This document shows, in pieces, positions 11,401 through 26,400 of a stretch of 64,000 nucleotides of DNA. This DNA comes from Lanius collurio (taxonomy: Eukaryota > Chordata > Aves > Passeriformes > Laniidae). The stretch is taken from positions 12,460,898 through 12,524,897 of the forward strand of contig JACBWW010000020.1 in the NCBI GenBank assembly GCA_020086605.1, given 5' to 3'. The position numbers and the translations under genes were made by a program. Numbering within the stretch: position 1 is the first letter of the stretch; each line of letters starts with the position of its first letter. The notes below the pieces were generated by a model. It saw only the letters and a list, made by a program, of their open reading frames with translations, searched no databases and was not told where the DNA came from.

Positions 11401-14400
11401 TTGGAAATCCTATTTATTTTAGTTAGCATAATGAGCAACTGATGAGACCTTATTTTGAAATTCTTGGTGTGTTCAGAGGTTTGATTGGTAAAATATTTAC
11501 TCTTCCAGTATGAAATTGTAACATGTTAAGATGCTATGTGCCAAAACTGTTACCCCATAAAATAAAAAACAGCCACTGAGCCCCTACAATTACCCGGTGC
11601 TTCAGGGAGTTTCCTCTTCACATTTACAGAATTAATGTAATTTCTGAACAAAAAAAATTGCTTTCATGTTTGAGAAGAACCTGAGCAGCACAATAAATTC
11701 ATTCAACAAGTAATTGAAATATTTTTTACTGTATGCTAAGATCTGTATCTGAAGGATTTTATAATGAGAATATTTAAGCTTTGTCATACATCATGTAAGT
11801 AATCAGTCAGATGAATACAATATAAAGTTCGATAATAAAATTGTATTAATAACAGAAAGTAGAGAAGAAGGGAAGAAATTTTTTCCTGAGACTAAAAGAG
11901 AAAGGACAGAAAAGAAATCAGTACAAGCGAGAGAGATAAGGAAGTTATTTGAAATGCAGTTTTGTACAGCAGAAAATGCATGTTCCAGCAAAATTTTGCT
12001 TTGCTTGAGTCCCAAACTTTTAAGGCAGAAATAATCAATGAGACTGTTGGTAGTGAAATTGCACGTAGGCATAAATAGCTCTAGGATTTGGTCTTAAACC
12101 TTGGTATTGGTATGAGAAATTTTCCAAGAAGGTTAACCAGCTGTAAACTGCTGAAATTTAGTTTTACCTCAACTCATTATTAGTTCTTATAGTAAGTCTT
12201 CACGCTCATTTTATAATCTGTTTAGAGAACAGCCAATTTCATGATTCTGTATCTTGCAGAGTGCTTCCACAGTACAAACAACATTACAATAAAAAATTTT
12301 GTAATATATTCATGTAATAATACAATTTTGATTGGTTTTTTAAACTGCCATTTGGACTTCTTTTTTGTTAAAGTTACCTACAAAATGTTAAGAATCAGTA
12401 GTAACTTAAAGTGGAGTAATAGCTTGTACCATTAGTTTTTTTCCAAAAGTAATTCATACATGTGATCTCTATATTTTTAAATATGATTTCCCACAGTAGT
12501 TAAAATGTGTAATGAAACCACACTTCATCATTTAATTTTTCAAATAAGTTTAAAATTAATAGTTTCTTCCAGGAGTTTGTTTGCAACTAACTAGGGTCAT
12601 GAAACTGAGTCTGTAGCTACATAAGAAAGGCTGGACAGCAAGCTCTCTGCCACTGCATATCTGTACAATCTCTGCTTCCAAAATGTAAAGAGCAGCTAAC
12701 AAAGGAAGTATGATAATGGAGAACCATTCCTATTCTTTCTTTTTAGCCATGTGCACAGGATGAGTTTATATCCTGTGGATACTAGTGACACGGGGTGTCA
12801 AACCGTGGTCTTGTCTGTGATCCTCAGTGAGATTCCCATTAATTTTCATGGAGCCAGGATTTTTTTCAAAGCTTTTGTCATTATTCTTAACTATTCCGAT
12901 AAGCAATCTAGTAGCGAATAAAAGACTACATAAAATCAAGATCTTGTCATGCTAATCTCCCTGTGACTATGAAATGAGAGATTGTCCCAGGAAGAACTAT
13001 CTGGGAGGGAAAGTCAGAGGCTGAAATTATCATTTATATGAGGAAACCCTGCCAGTCTGTGTAAAGACTGGATGTAGACCTCCTTGCTTTCTACCACACT
13101 GAAAAGCAAAGCTTAGTGCACAGGATGTTGGCAAAGCTAATTTTTAATTTGATTGGTAGAAAGGGCATATGGTAAATAACTATATTGCATACTGTTTTCC
13201 AGGTCATAGACTTATACTGGGGAGTTGAAGCAGATGAATGGGACAGTCCTGAGCTGCAAAAGACTCGTATGAAGCTGCTGGAAGATTGCTTGAAAAGTTC
13301 TGCAGGTCCATGTTTTGTTGTGGGTATAAAAATAATGTTTTACTTTATGAGAAAAATATGATGTTATCTATCCTGACATGCATGCTTCAGTAACAAATGC
13401 ATGGTTTTCTTCTTTCTAATATATTTTATGTTCTTTGCTGTGCATTTGCTATGCAAATATTTCCCTATGCAGCTCTGTAGACTAAGAGCGATTACTCAGT
13501 ATTAGTGGAGAGGAAAGAAGGATCTTTTATGATCAGTCCTCGTAACAAGCTGGGTATGATTGTACTACTACAAAACAGAATTATTGACAACTTGTTGAAG
13601 GAGGCCACAGTTAATTAATTCTTGGTACTTCTCACACTGCTGTCCTAGAAAGACTTAAAAAAAAGTGGCAGCAAAGAAGAACCCTCTGGTCTGACCAGCG
13701 TTTGCTGTTTTGTGTCATAAACCCAGGACAATTTAGGATGCCAGGTATTAGAGAATGAAAAGACTGGAGTTGAGTGACAGCCTGAGGAGGCTCTGAGTCT
13801 GTGGTACACTCACAGACAACTGATTGTTCTCTCCGTGGTCACCTGCTAGGCTTCAATGCAAAACAGTCTTAAGACCATGCCTTCACTATCCCAAATTTTC
13901 TTCTCTATATTTGCCAAGAAAATAATTTACAAAAAGTACAAAGCTTTTCTCCTTTGTACATAAACGTAGCTAACTAAGTCAAGTCTAATTCTTAGACTTG
14001 TCATAATAAGACAGAGAAAAAACTGCAAGTTCTTGATTATATTTTCAGGGGAAGAATGTTAAGATTTAGTGAACTGAAACCACAGCATCCGGTGGGATGG
14101 AAGGGATGCAAAACACTGTCTGTGGAGGCTGGAGATAACATCTCTCCATGCCAAAGATTAGACAAAGAGCAACCTGTAGCATGTGTCGTTCTGTAATTCT
14201 GTCACCACATTACAGCCATCCCTCTGGCTCTTATTCATTCACCGGTTTGCCTCACTTTGTTATTTAGCTTCAGAGCCCTGGAGAACAGAGACTTGACCAT
14301 AAGAACCCAGCGTTTGGACTACAGAGTCTGGGCTGGCTTTGATGCTGTCATGACATTGTTTTTCACAAGCACACACTGGCCCAGATCTCTAGAGATTTTA

Positions 14401-17400
14401 GATAGCTTTCATCTTGTGTGACTATATATAGTTTTGTGGGTTTAGTGTTCTACTTTCTATCTTCCCTTTGATGAAAAAGACAGAGCTGGAACAGAAATGC
14501 ATGGAGTCTTTCTTGTAGCAACACCCCGTGTCCTTAGACATGGATGTTGTAAAATCTCTGATAGTGAAAGAAGCCTTGTCACATACTATTACTGCATATT
14601 TTAGCAGCTCAGAATCTTGAAGCTTTTAAGAACTGCCTGCCTGATATTGTTACTAAGGAAATCAAGCCAAATCAGAATTTTTAACTAGAACGAAACAGTT
14701 AGCAAAGAGGTTGCAGTGAGCCAGTGATTTCAATATTTATTTCAGGTTTTCCAAAGAAGGGCCAAAGTAGTAGCTCTCCCAATTACTAGACTGGCAAAAC
14801 CACAGAAATCTGTTTATGCACATTTGTTCTTTGCTCTGCTGTACCATAGTGAGATGGGGTTTATTTCATTTACAACAAAAAATTGAAGATGATTCTACTC
14901 CAGCAAGCATAATTAGTTTTAATTTATAGTAACATAATGAAAAATTGACTTTGGCACTGCAGGCTTTGGGCAACATGCCATTTCTTGAGGAAGTTCTATA
15001 AAATGTGCCACTTCTTTTCAGCTGGTGGGTTGGGGGTTTTTTTTGTATTTATCAATTACCACTTTTTGAATTAAGACACAGATCTGGGATTAAATTGAAC
15101 TATTCAGAATTAGCTACTTGATATGGCTTGATTTTAGAAAGTGTTTCTTTATGGCACTTTGTGCCTGCATTGTGATATTGGATGGAGAGAAAAGAAAATT
15201 CAGTCCTTGAATTAGTGCAGTGAGTAAGTTTCAAGTCCCAAGCTTTTCTCCAAATATGAAACAACAAAATCCAAATTAGCACATATTCATACGCAAAAGG
15301 AGGAGACATTTCTGAAAAAAATGCAGAAGTAATTTCCTGTGAACACTGACTTTGGGAATGTACAGTTCTTCTCTTATCTGCTGCCTGACCTCTGTTAATA
15401 TTTGACTTAGTCAAGGGACAGGGAAGTTGTTTTGGTTAGGTTGGGGTTTTTGTTTTGGGTTTTTTTCTGCTGTATAAAATCAGTGCCTTTTATACTATCA
15501 TTTAAGTCATTTAAATGCTCAAAGCTTTTACTGTAGGTAAATACATACCGTGCTATTTTGGATCTACAGAATAATTTATGAAGACTCATTTATGAGGGGA
15601 AAATACTTTTCATACAAATTTTATGCAGAAATCTTGTCTTTGGAATCTACTTGGGAAGATTGAAATCTAGTATATTTATAATATCATTTAAAACCTGTGA
15701 ACCAAAGAATAGTAAAAACATTCTCTACCTCCTCTGAACAGGAATTGTAATTTACATTAGCCCTCTCAAATTACTGGCAGCTTGTTCTTAATTTGAACCT
15801 GTTAATGGTATCCATAACCAGCTCTCCTCCTTGTTTGCTGATGGAGAACAGGGCTGACCCTGTGAAGATGGCCACTTAGAAATAGGACAGACACCAAACA
15901 TTTTGAATTGGGTCTCACTATGTCCTCAAGTGTTGCCACATCTAAACAAATGTAACCTGAGCTCTTACATCATCATCCCTTGTGTTTTCACTGGTTTGCT
16001 GAGGTACCCCACAGAGTATTTCTGACACTCCTCTTTCCCCAGACCTACTGGGGATGTGTAAAAGCTCTTTTCTGCACTTTCAGTCCGGGGCAAGGGCAGG
16101 AGGTAGTGACTGACAGGCCTGAATTCAGGAGCAATGCATGCATCCCTTCCTGGATAGGGAAGCATAAAATTCTTTCAACTTTCATAGACATAAAGAACCT
16201 AGCATTATAAATATGGAATTCCAGTAGGATTTTAAAAGAATATTAGCAATTTACAACATTTGGCACATCCTTAAATCACACTGAAATTGAAGAGGAAGTA
16301 TGGTAAATTATGGAGAGGAATGTTTCTACTGTTTGTATCTTTGTGTTCCTCAGTATAATGCATGCTTTAATTGTTCCATGAAGTATATTGCTGCACTGTC
16401 TCTGCATAGTACAAATGGTTGATAATTCACGTTGAGTGCATTCCAGCTCAGAGAAAATTCCAAATTATATTATTCCTGCTCTGCTGGATCTCTTCAACTC
16501 CAGTTTCAGTTCTAGTGTTACTTTAAGGTTTAGTCCTAATGTGAAAGCTAAATACACAGAGGTTCTGGAATGCTTGAGTTATAGCTTTCTTTTGCTTTCA
16601 TGGGAAAAGTCGCCACACACTTTAAATCAGGGAGGCAAAAGTCAGTCAAATGTGTCTATACTAAGACATCTAGTTCAGGGGAAATGCTAAGTACCCAGTG
16701 CTTTTAGGGAATTCAACAGAAGTTATCTGTGCTTGGGCATTTTAGTATTTAATTTTCTGCAAGGCTACATCTCTATTTATAATTTTTAAATGAAGGAAGA
16801 GAAATACCTGGAGCCAGACATGGCACAAAAGTCCACCACTTCCAGTAAAGTATATTCCAAGAAAGAAATATCAAAATACAAATTTTCTTCTCACTCTGCA
16901 TCTGATTTAAAACCCATCCAAATAAGAACTCCCTCTAATATAAGTGGGTTCAGGGTCATATCAGGAATGGCTCCATAGGACTTTGTGGCATTTATCTGGG
17001 TAAAGTATATGTCTGCAGACATTAATTCTGTTTTAGATGGACTTGGCCAGCAAGAAAGATTCTTCTGTAAATATCAAAGTAGAGCTTTGTATATTTTGAA
17101 ACACTTCAAAACCAACAAAGTGATCCATTTTAAAGACCTAATATGCAACTTCCCCCCCCCCAAGCTTTGGTCTTCTTTCACAGCCTCCAGACTATGAGGC
17201 AAAGGATCCCTTTCCATATAGTTTGGCTCTGAACAGCAGATATACACAGAAAGTGAGATCAATCAGAGGGGGATATTAGATGATTAAGCTATTGTAAGTG
17301 AATTCCTTCATCTGCTTTAGGGATGGGAATATATTTTCCAGTGAATCATCTCTGATTCTCTAAATCTAAAATACTTACCCATTTTTTAAACTTAGCCCAT

Positions 17401-20400
17401 TGAAAACAGGTACAAGATTCATCAGACAGCATTTCCACGTAACATAGAAACTGCATGAGTTTTTACGTAGTCTAAAAATAACTTGCATTTTCAGTCAGAA
17501 GACCACACATTTTCAGCTAAGTCATTGTACTTCTTTTACTTGACAGAAATACAATTTTTGGTGCTGCATTCCAGAAAGGTTAAGTATTATACTTATTATG
17601 AATGACCATATTAGTGAGAATAAGGTTAACATGAAGGCATATTTCCATCATGCTGTGTAGTGTGTAGAGGAAGAAATAGGCTGCATGAGATCTATGCAAT
17701 TTATTTTCTCATGACCCTTAAAACCATTACCAAACCATCTTCTGGGGTAGTAGTATAATCAGTTAGATGTAATGATCTGTTCTACAAATGAAACTGTAGA
17801 TCAAAAATCAAGCATCGGCTATTCTGCAGAAATGAGAGGGATGGAGGGGATTCTAAACCTTGCAATGCTACTTCTGTATAAAGAAACAGCATACCTTACA
17901 ATATTTAGCAGGCAGCTTGCAGGAACTCAGCACTTTTGTAGAAGGAATCAATGCAATTACACAGAAGCTTCTTACTGTTTAAAATATGCATCACCTCTTT
18001 GGGCATCATGCAGGAACTCACACATCTTCTAATTTGTACAATAATAGCTACTTATCACCTCTTTTGTGTATTATGCCTACTTATCTTATACTTACACATT
18101 ATACTACTTTTGCATATTTAAATATAACCTATATAGTTCACTTACTTACCCTTCCTTAACACAGTAACTCATACCTAACACAGTACTTATGCATTTTAGT
18201 AACAATCTATAATACAGCACATGTACATTTTGCAACTGCTGTGTATGAGATTACACATTACTTGATTGGTCTCTTTACTTTGTTCAAGACCTCCACACAC
18301 ACTTTTCAGATAATACAATTGGTTCCTAATTCAGTGCAGTACAGTCCTCTTTATCTATTCTTTGCTGTCTTGTTATTTTAGCCTTTCATCTCCTTTCCCA
18401 ACTCCAGTTTAGCAGTTTATCTTTCAGTCCTTGATGCTCCAGATCCAGGCAAGCAGAGTCAAGATGATGGCAGCAACAAAACACATCCAGTGATCAGCAG
18501 CCAAGTTAACCCAGGAAATCCAAACAACCAGCAAAGGACAGAGAGCAAATACAAGCCCCTGCCCCTGCCCCTGCCCCTGCCCCTGCCCCTGCCCCTGCCC
18601 CTGCCCCTGCCCCTGCCCCTCTTCACTGACCCTTCTGGCTGGGCTTAAGAACCCTCCAGGAGCTGATCTGCTACAGCTGAAGGTGGAGGGCCAGGTGAAG
18701 CTGGTGAGGGGAATTCCAGCCTGGTCTCTCTCTGAGGGCTCCAATAGGCACAACTACCGATGGTTTGGCTGGGGCACACTGTCATGATGCAAAACACCTT
18801 ACAACAGCAGCTGGTAAATTCAAATACAGATATTAATACTGCTGATTGCACCTAGCATATACACCTTCCCTTTTCTCAACTATAGACATCCACTTCAGAG
18901 ATTCTTTGGTTCTCCAATAACAGACACAGAAATAAACACTTACACAAAAAATCGCTAGTTCCCTTTTCAATCTAATTATTGTTAAATCCAGGTAGCAGTA
19001 GCTGGGTCTTTTGTTTTCTTTTTGGTTTTTTTGGTTGTTTTTTTTTTTTTTTTTTTTTTTTGGAGGGGAGGGTATGGGTGGGTTGCTTGGTAGGGGGTTT
19101 TTTGAATAATCAGCATGTGTAATTTCACAACATCCCACTTTTTTCAATAAAAATGCTAATTTGCAGAACTAAAATAAGAGAAAGTATCAGTGTTCTTCAT
19201 AGTGATTCTGTTATGCACCCATAAGGTATTGCCTCTTCTCTTAAAAGATTTTCTTTTAGTGCAAAATCCTGTTTTGGAGTTAGTGTGCTGTTAATATGCA
19301 ATGTAGGAAGCTTCTTTCTTTCGTAACTGGAAAACCTCACAGAATAACTTTTTATTTAATTCCACCTTGAAAAAATGAAGCACAGAATATTTCCTTAGAA
19401 AAATAGGGAGACTGCAATTATTTTGAGTAAACTACATATTCTTTCCTTGTTAGTTCTTTTGCATAGTATAGAAATTATTTTAATGCTTGAAACTATTTTA
19501 AGATGCTTTAGTACATGCTAAATACTTTACTGCTACTCATGGCTGGAAAAAAAGTTCATCACCTGGCCAGGTGCTATGGCAGACCATATACTCTGCCTCT
19601 TAGTCATACAATTGCATGGCACAGGCAAAACCGTGTTTTCATTCAGGAAAGTGGCATACATTTATATATATATATATTTACTGTATTTTTTAAATTTCCA
19701 TGGGCATCTGCTGCAGAATTTTGAAACTTTGGGCTAATGATTTGACCTATTACCTGCAGGCAATACTTAGTATTCAGTGTTTGTGTGCTTACCATTAATT
19801 GTAAGTCAAATAATCTATTATGTAAACATTAGCATTAGAAAAGTCATTAAGATATTCCAGTAGAAAGGCACTATTTCATTTTATCCCATCCTTGAAGAAG
19901 TATGGTAAGGGAAAGCTAAGAAAATTCATAAAGTTGATTTTTTTCATCTGTATTATAAATGGAAAACTAATATCGGCTAGTTTTGAAAAACAAATTTTGA
20001 AATATGGTAGTTCTAAAGATAACTTTATAAAAATATGGATTTATATTTAATACAATTTAAATGATTGGGAATAGCAATCTCATTGTGATATATGGTGATG
20101 TGAATTGGCTGTAAAGATTTTTGACACTCTGAACACTTTAAGTGATGCTGGGTTTGATATTCCATAACCTTTGTCAAGTGCCTAAAGTGTTTGGTGCTTG
20201 CCTAAGTTTTTTCCTTCAGTTCAGCTTCTTTAAAGGTATCTTTTGCATTTTTGCATTCTCTCCTTAACAGTTTAGATAATTTGTTTCTTTTCATAGGAAA
20301 TAGTGCTTTTCATCCTGCAGCTGTGCTACTGTCCTTTCTGTCCTCCTCTAAATTTATAATTTAATAAACAGTAAAAAAGTTTCTCTCCTCCAAGCATGTT

Positions 20401-23400
20401 AAAAGCAGGGAATGCATGCAAATCATATAAGAACATTAAAAAGGGACCAACACTTCTACATCAGTGTGAAGTTCACTGGGCCATTGTACTGGTAGTATTG
20501 CTGACAAAGGAAAATTATATTTTTCTTGTGCAAGGAATTTTCTAATAGTTTCTTTTCATATTTGAAGGAGTAGACTGATAAAGTACCTGTTCAGAGAGTA
20601 CCGGCCACCAATTGTTGCAAATAACAAAAGCCAAGGCTAGCTGGCTTGGAAAAAAAAGAATGATTTGTAACAATTGGCACATAAAGATGCAAAAATCATA
20701 AAGTTATCAAAATCAAGAAACTAGTCAAAATAAATAATATAGGCCATTTCACATGTACTTGCAAAGCAGAATTGATGTTATCCTCTGGTGCTTGTTTTGT
20801 ATACTGTGCTAAAGTCTAAATTGTGGGTGCATTATGATCTGCTAGAAAGAACTAATGTCACTTATACTAAAAATTTTTCAGAGGGCCTCCATTTATGTTA
20901 TACTTAAAACATGTTTATTAACAATGTTTTAGGTGCTTCACTCCACACTACACAGTCATGGGTCATGTCAGGCTCTCAATGACTGCATTACTCTATGAAA
21001 GTTGTGAAATAATTTTCTTGGCATTTAATTACAAAATTAGGTTTTTGTTTGTGGACTCAGTGATAACCAATATGTTTAGCTCTAATAAGAAGGGAGAAAA
21101 AATTAAAAAATGAATTTGCAGTGAAATGTCATGTCATGTTGCAACTAGTTTCAGTATTCCTGAAATCAGGAGGGGTGTTAAAAATTCCATTATACTATCA
21201 GCTGTCTCTGCCTCTCATAGTACTCATTAATTAACACTTTCTAATACATTCATAGTGGCTGTGTATGTTACTGAGAACACACAGCTTAATTACAGAAAAG
21301 CATAAATATATCAGTCTGTTTCCAATAAGGAGTGTGTGTATGTGCATACAGTGGGATTTGGATAGGTTTTGCAGGCCTAGAAACCCCTTCTTAGGGGATG
21401 TAACTTTAAAGTTTCCTACAGACTAGATGCTTCTGTCAATCCCTTAAGTGTCTTATTCAGCCCTTTTTGCTTTGTTCAAATGTAGCTCAATCTAAGCTCT
21501 TTGCCTCATAGTTTAACACACAGATACCATCCCAAAATGGGACTTTAGAAACTAAGCTGCCTTTCTGATAAATACAAGAAGGAGCATATTTCACGGAAAA
21601 TAAAGATATGGCCCCTTCTTGCATACAAAGCATACCAAAGAGGGCAGTAAGAATGCAGAGGAATGCCAGTTTTTAACAGGGTTTGGTTTTCAGAAGCCAG
21701 TGCCCTGTCCTCCCAGCTGACTACACTGATAGGCTCGGAGTATCTTCTTCCTTTCCAAGTCCGTGATACCTGTGTTCCATCTCAGGGAGGCACATTTAAC
21801 AGCAGTAGGAGGAGAAGCTTTTCCCCATCAGCCACCCTTCACCTGTGAGATGCAAGATGCTGTTTCAAGCCCTTTCACAATTCTTTCTGGCTTGGATGAG
21901 TGTTGTGATGATTTTACAAAGCAGGGGAGATTAGACCACCATGCCTTCCTCTAAAAGACAATATTGATCTCCTTGCTGTTTCCAAGAAAGGTACATTTCC
22001 CATTTCCTGTAGGAAGGGTAGAGATTTCCACAGACAAGGTTGTTGACTTCAGTCTGGACTGTGTGCTAAGGTCTTTTATTAAACCTAACCCTTTTGGTTT
22101 GTTTTTTTCACCCAGTTCCACTCTTGTCAAGTGTTACAGGACCTGTCAGAGAGTTGACAGAAATCTGGACTGCAGTAGGAATTACCTGCAAGGTCCTTAG
22201 CTTTATGTGAAAGGAAAAAAATGTACACGCCTGTCAAGAAATCTCCCATGCAATTTCAAAAATAGAGCAAAGTGAGAATAACACATTTGTTTGGAGGTGA
22301 ATCAGAGTGAGTGAGCACCTCAGATCTTTAGGTAGAGGTAGGCAGAATCTCCTCCAGTCCTTCCTCTGTGCTATCTTTATTTGCTGCCCTCTTCCCTAAA
22401 TATGTTCTTTTTGACTGATTTTCTCACCTGCATCTATGCTCAGGCTGATCAAAGACCCAGCAGTGATAAGCAATGAAAGAAAAGGAAACAAAATTAACTA
22501 TTTTGTTAACCTAAATTGGTGCTGCATGATCATGTAGAAGACAGGGAGAGTGTGGAGGAAGACCATTGATACTTTCTCAGCCAGGAGAAAGGAGACTTCT
22601 GATGAAGCAAAGTGTATCAGGGAAGTAGGTCGTGAATTTCTTCTGAGGAAGCACATTCACTCTGTATGATAGACTGTTAGCTCCTACACACTATGTCCTG
22701 AGAAATTACTCATCCTTATTTCATATCTCCCTACCACTAGGGAAAAGCTTTGAGATTTAAAAATACTGCACTGTGGGTGAAGTTCAGAGTTGAGGGAATT
22801 GGCTCATTTACAGCCAGATTTGGCTGCTCTCTTTGATTTTCTGAAAGACAGGTCAAGTATCAAGAAACTCCACCATCATTTTCTTCTTTCCTACACCTTT
22901 TTTGTCAGGAACTGTACTCACAGCAAAACACTTCAGCACTTGCACCTTATCCTTCCAGTCCCAGTTAGCAGTCAGTTTTCTTACAAGGTAGTTCCACAGC
23001 CCTTTCTGTTTTTCATGGAACTGAAATCAAGACCTGTCTCAAGTTTCTGAAACTCATATAGCCCCCTCAGGGTACTTCTGCAGTTCTTCCAGGGAAAAAG
23101 GAAGAGAGAAATCAGGGCATGGTTCTGTGAAATAACACATTGCAGTATTTCTCAAGCCAGGGAACATAAATATATGTCTGGGCAAGTGGAAAAACAATTC
23201 TCAGTACAGAAATGTCTATATTATGCTTTCAGTTTCCTATTTGCTTCAGCAACGTCAATTAAAAATTGTATTTCTTATGTTTTCTACAATTAGGTGAAGT
23301 TCTAAAACTAACTCTATTTACTCACAGGCTTCAACCTATGGAGAAAACGCAAATGAAAAATTTTTGATACTGTTCTATGGTATTATTTTTCCCTTTAAAA

Positions 23401-26400
23401 CTAAACAGGAAAAAGAGTGTAAAATAACAGTTCCATCACTGCTGATACATAAATACACATTCTTTGCATATTAAAATATAAATACTCAAAATAAAATGCT
23501 TATTTTGCAAGCTATCATTACCCTCATTTTATGGATAGGCAGTCTGAGTCAGTGGCAAAAGTATCAGGAAGTTACAAGTTTCCATACTGAGATGTAGTAA
23601 AAGTGGAAAGAAAATTTAAGACATCTGCAGCAGCTCTAATGTTCTGTCTGATCAGCTGCACTGCCTTACAACTCTTGACAGAAGAAGATAAATGCTGTTC
23701 TAAAAGACATTTGTACATCCCAGAAATAAGATTATGACATTTTTGCCCTTTTTTCATACTTTTGATTTCTAATGGTAGTATTTTTGGGAGACTTAATACC
23801 AATGCAACATAACTGTTTTCCTTTGATAAGCAAGAAAAGCAATGAAATATATTTATTTATTTATTTGGAGAACATTCTCCCTGTGTTTCTATCATGAGGT
23901 CCTTACACTGTACAATAAAAAGGAGTAGAGGCAGTTATTTTCAGGATATCTGGGCACCAGCTACTCTGGAAGTCCAGCTTCCTAAAACTTGGCTTAGATG
24001 AAGCATAGTATTACAGCTTTCTTCATCTTGGTTTCAGTTTTCAGTACAATGGCTTGGAGTTTGCCCTAACAAGCAATTAACGTGTATATTCCATTGAGAT
24101 AAGTTGAAGTAAATATACTTTTCTGGTTTTGGTTCCGATGAGTCACTGTTGTTTATCCATTTGCATTTTTGCTTTGAATTTGAAATGAGTTGGCTATTTT
24201 TCCCAGAAGATATAAGACATTCTTTCCTGTTTGTTTTTCAGTAGTAAATTCTTGGTTTCAAGGCCTGAGAGGCAGGGAGCCAGCTAATCCTGTTATATGA
24301 ATTTTCTTTTTTTTTTTTTTTTTTTCCCCAAAATATCTCTGGCTGCACCTGCACATCTTGTATCACATAAGTGATTTCTACAGGACACTGTTAGAACACA
24401 GTTACAATATACTCACAAGAAACCAAAAAGAGCTATAGTTGTACTAAATTTCCTAGAATGGGATGTTAAATAGAAGGGCCTGAAAAACTTGTGTCCTGAC
24501 CATTTGATTCAGAGTTTCAAGGTGTGGTTTACTGTATATTTGGTTATATCAGTTAAGCCCACATTTCTGCAGACAAGGAGGGTAAACACGCCTATATGTT
24601 GCAATTCTGTGTGCCTTTCTTAACTTAAATGGCTTCCTAGGCAGGTTTGCACGTGCAAATGCACTGTCTTACCACCTCCAAATTCAGTATGAAAGACAAC
24701 ATCTTTCATATTTCATGAACATAGCCAGCATGCATGTAAAAAGTAAGATTTGAAAGCAATGGAGAATTTCTTGTAGTTATGCTGAAGTAATTCTGTCGCC
24801 ATACATACAAATATAGCAACTGAAAGAAATTGATGGGTATTGGAATCTGATCTTAGTGTAAGTATTCTTTTTAGAAAAAATATTTAGATGAAATCTGAGG
24901 TCTTTTAACCCTGGTGCTAAATATAAATGTCAATCTTTCACTTACTTTTTTTATGTGTCACTTTTGTCTGTAGAAGTCTGGTCCACTGCATAGTTTTATC
25001 AGCTAACATGTGCATGAACATCCCAGTAATCAGTAGAGAAAAAATCATATTTATCTGAGCAAAAATAGTTATATGACTGAAATGAAGGGCTTCAAAGAGG
25101 AAAAAAAGGTTTTATTTGATAAGAAGGATTTTACTACAGAAGGAAGGAAGCCTAGAAGCACAGGCTGAGGAAGCAGGGAGCTAGGTCTCTAACTCCAGGA
25201 TGAACAGAAGGCAGTGAATAGTAAGTGACCACAGGAGACAGTCCAGAGGACTTTGTGGCCCTTTTCATTCACGCAAACTGGGGAAATATAACATTCATTT
25301 CTGTTGCAGTAAATATTCAGTTACTTACACAATGCTATGAGACTGCTTGCACAGAAAGGAGCTGCAGTAGCAAGGCCTTCGATGTGCAGCTGTGACCCCT
25401 TCATTCATGCCCTGAACCCTGATGAGAAGGGTTTATACCTGGTAACCACACACTTGTCCTTCTTGCATTTCAAGGGAGGTTGTGAAACAGGGCCTTTGCT
25501 CCGTGGGTGTACTTCCTTACTACATGCCTTGCTCAAGATGGTAGCCCACGAGCTACAGCCTGCTCCTCGCCAGATTTCTATGTGAGGCCTCCTGCTAAGG
25601 CATGGCACGATACCAGACTGCAATCCACAGCTCTCCTGGGAATGGTAGATGGACTCCTCTGGGACGTCAGTGAGACCAGCCTTTCCCAGCCCCTGACAAC
25701 AGATGAACCTAATACCCCACGGTGTTTTAAAAGCGCTTAAATCCCTCTAGTTTTCTGCCCACAGTGTGAAACATTCAGCACATCTTCAATAATGTGAGAT
25801 ACTCATTCTCCTAATGGAGCTGTTCCACTTTGAATTAGTGATCTTAGTTTAAGCTTATATTAATTTAGCAGGCTGAAATGTGAGCCACTCAGGACCTCAT
25901 CACAAGGGGTCAAGGCTTTCCTCCATCAGCAGTGAGCAGTTTCTGTAAGAAGGACAGAGCTGAGAATTAGGAAAAACAGCTTCCACCACGTGGTTATGAC
26001 TTAACCATTGCATACCTGTCCCAGCTCTGAGTCCCTGCCCAGGCTTAATTCCCTGCATTTAATTCCTGTGTCACATGAGGACAGTAATACTCCTAATTCC
26101 TCATGGATCTTGCAAAACCAAATTGTTTAAGGGGTGTTTAGTCCTGTACACAAGGAAGTATATTAAGTTAAAAAACTAACTGTGGTTAGATTTAATTCCT
26201 TCAAAGATGATTTCTTGAATGCTTGCTCTTCAAAAAGCTGGCAATCCAGGACTGCTCTGAGAAGAGGCAGAGAGGACGTATGTGTGCACTTCAGTGTCAT
26301 GTGTCTTCACAAAGACCAAGAAATAGGAGTGATTCCAAGTAGCCCAGCAAAAGATCATTGGGTCAGATCTTTCCACTGTTGGCAAAATGGCAAAAAAAAT

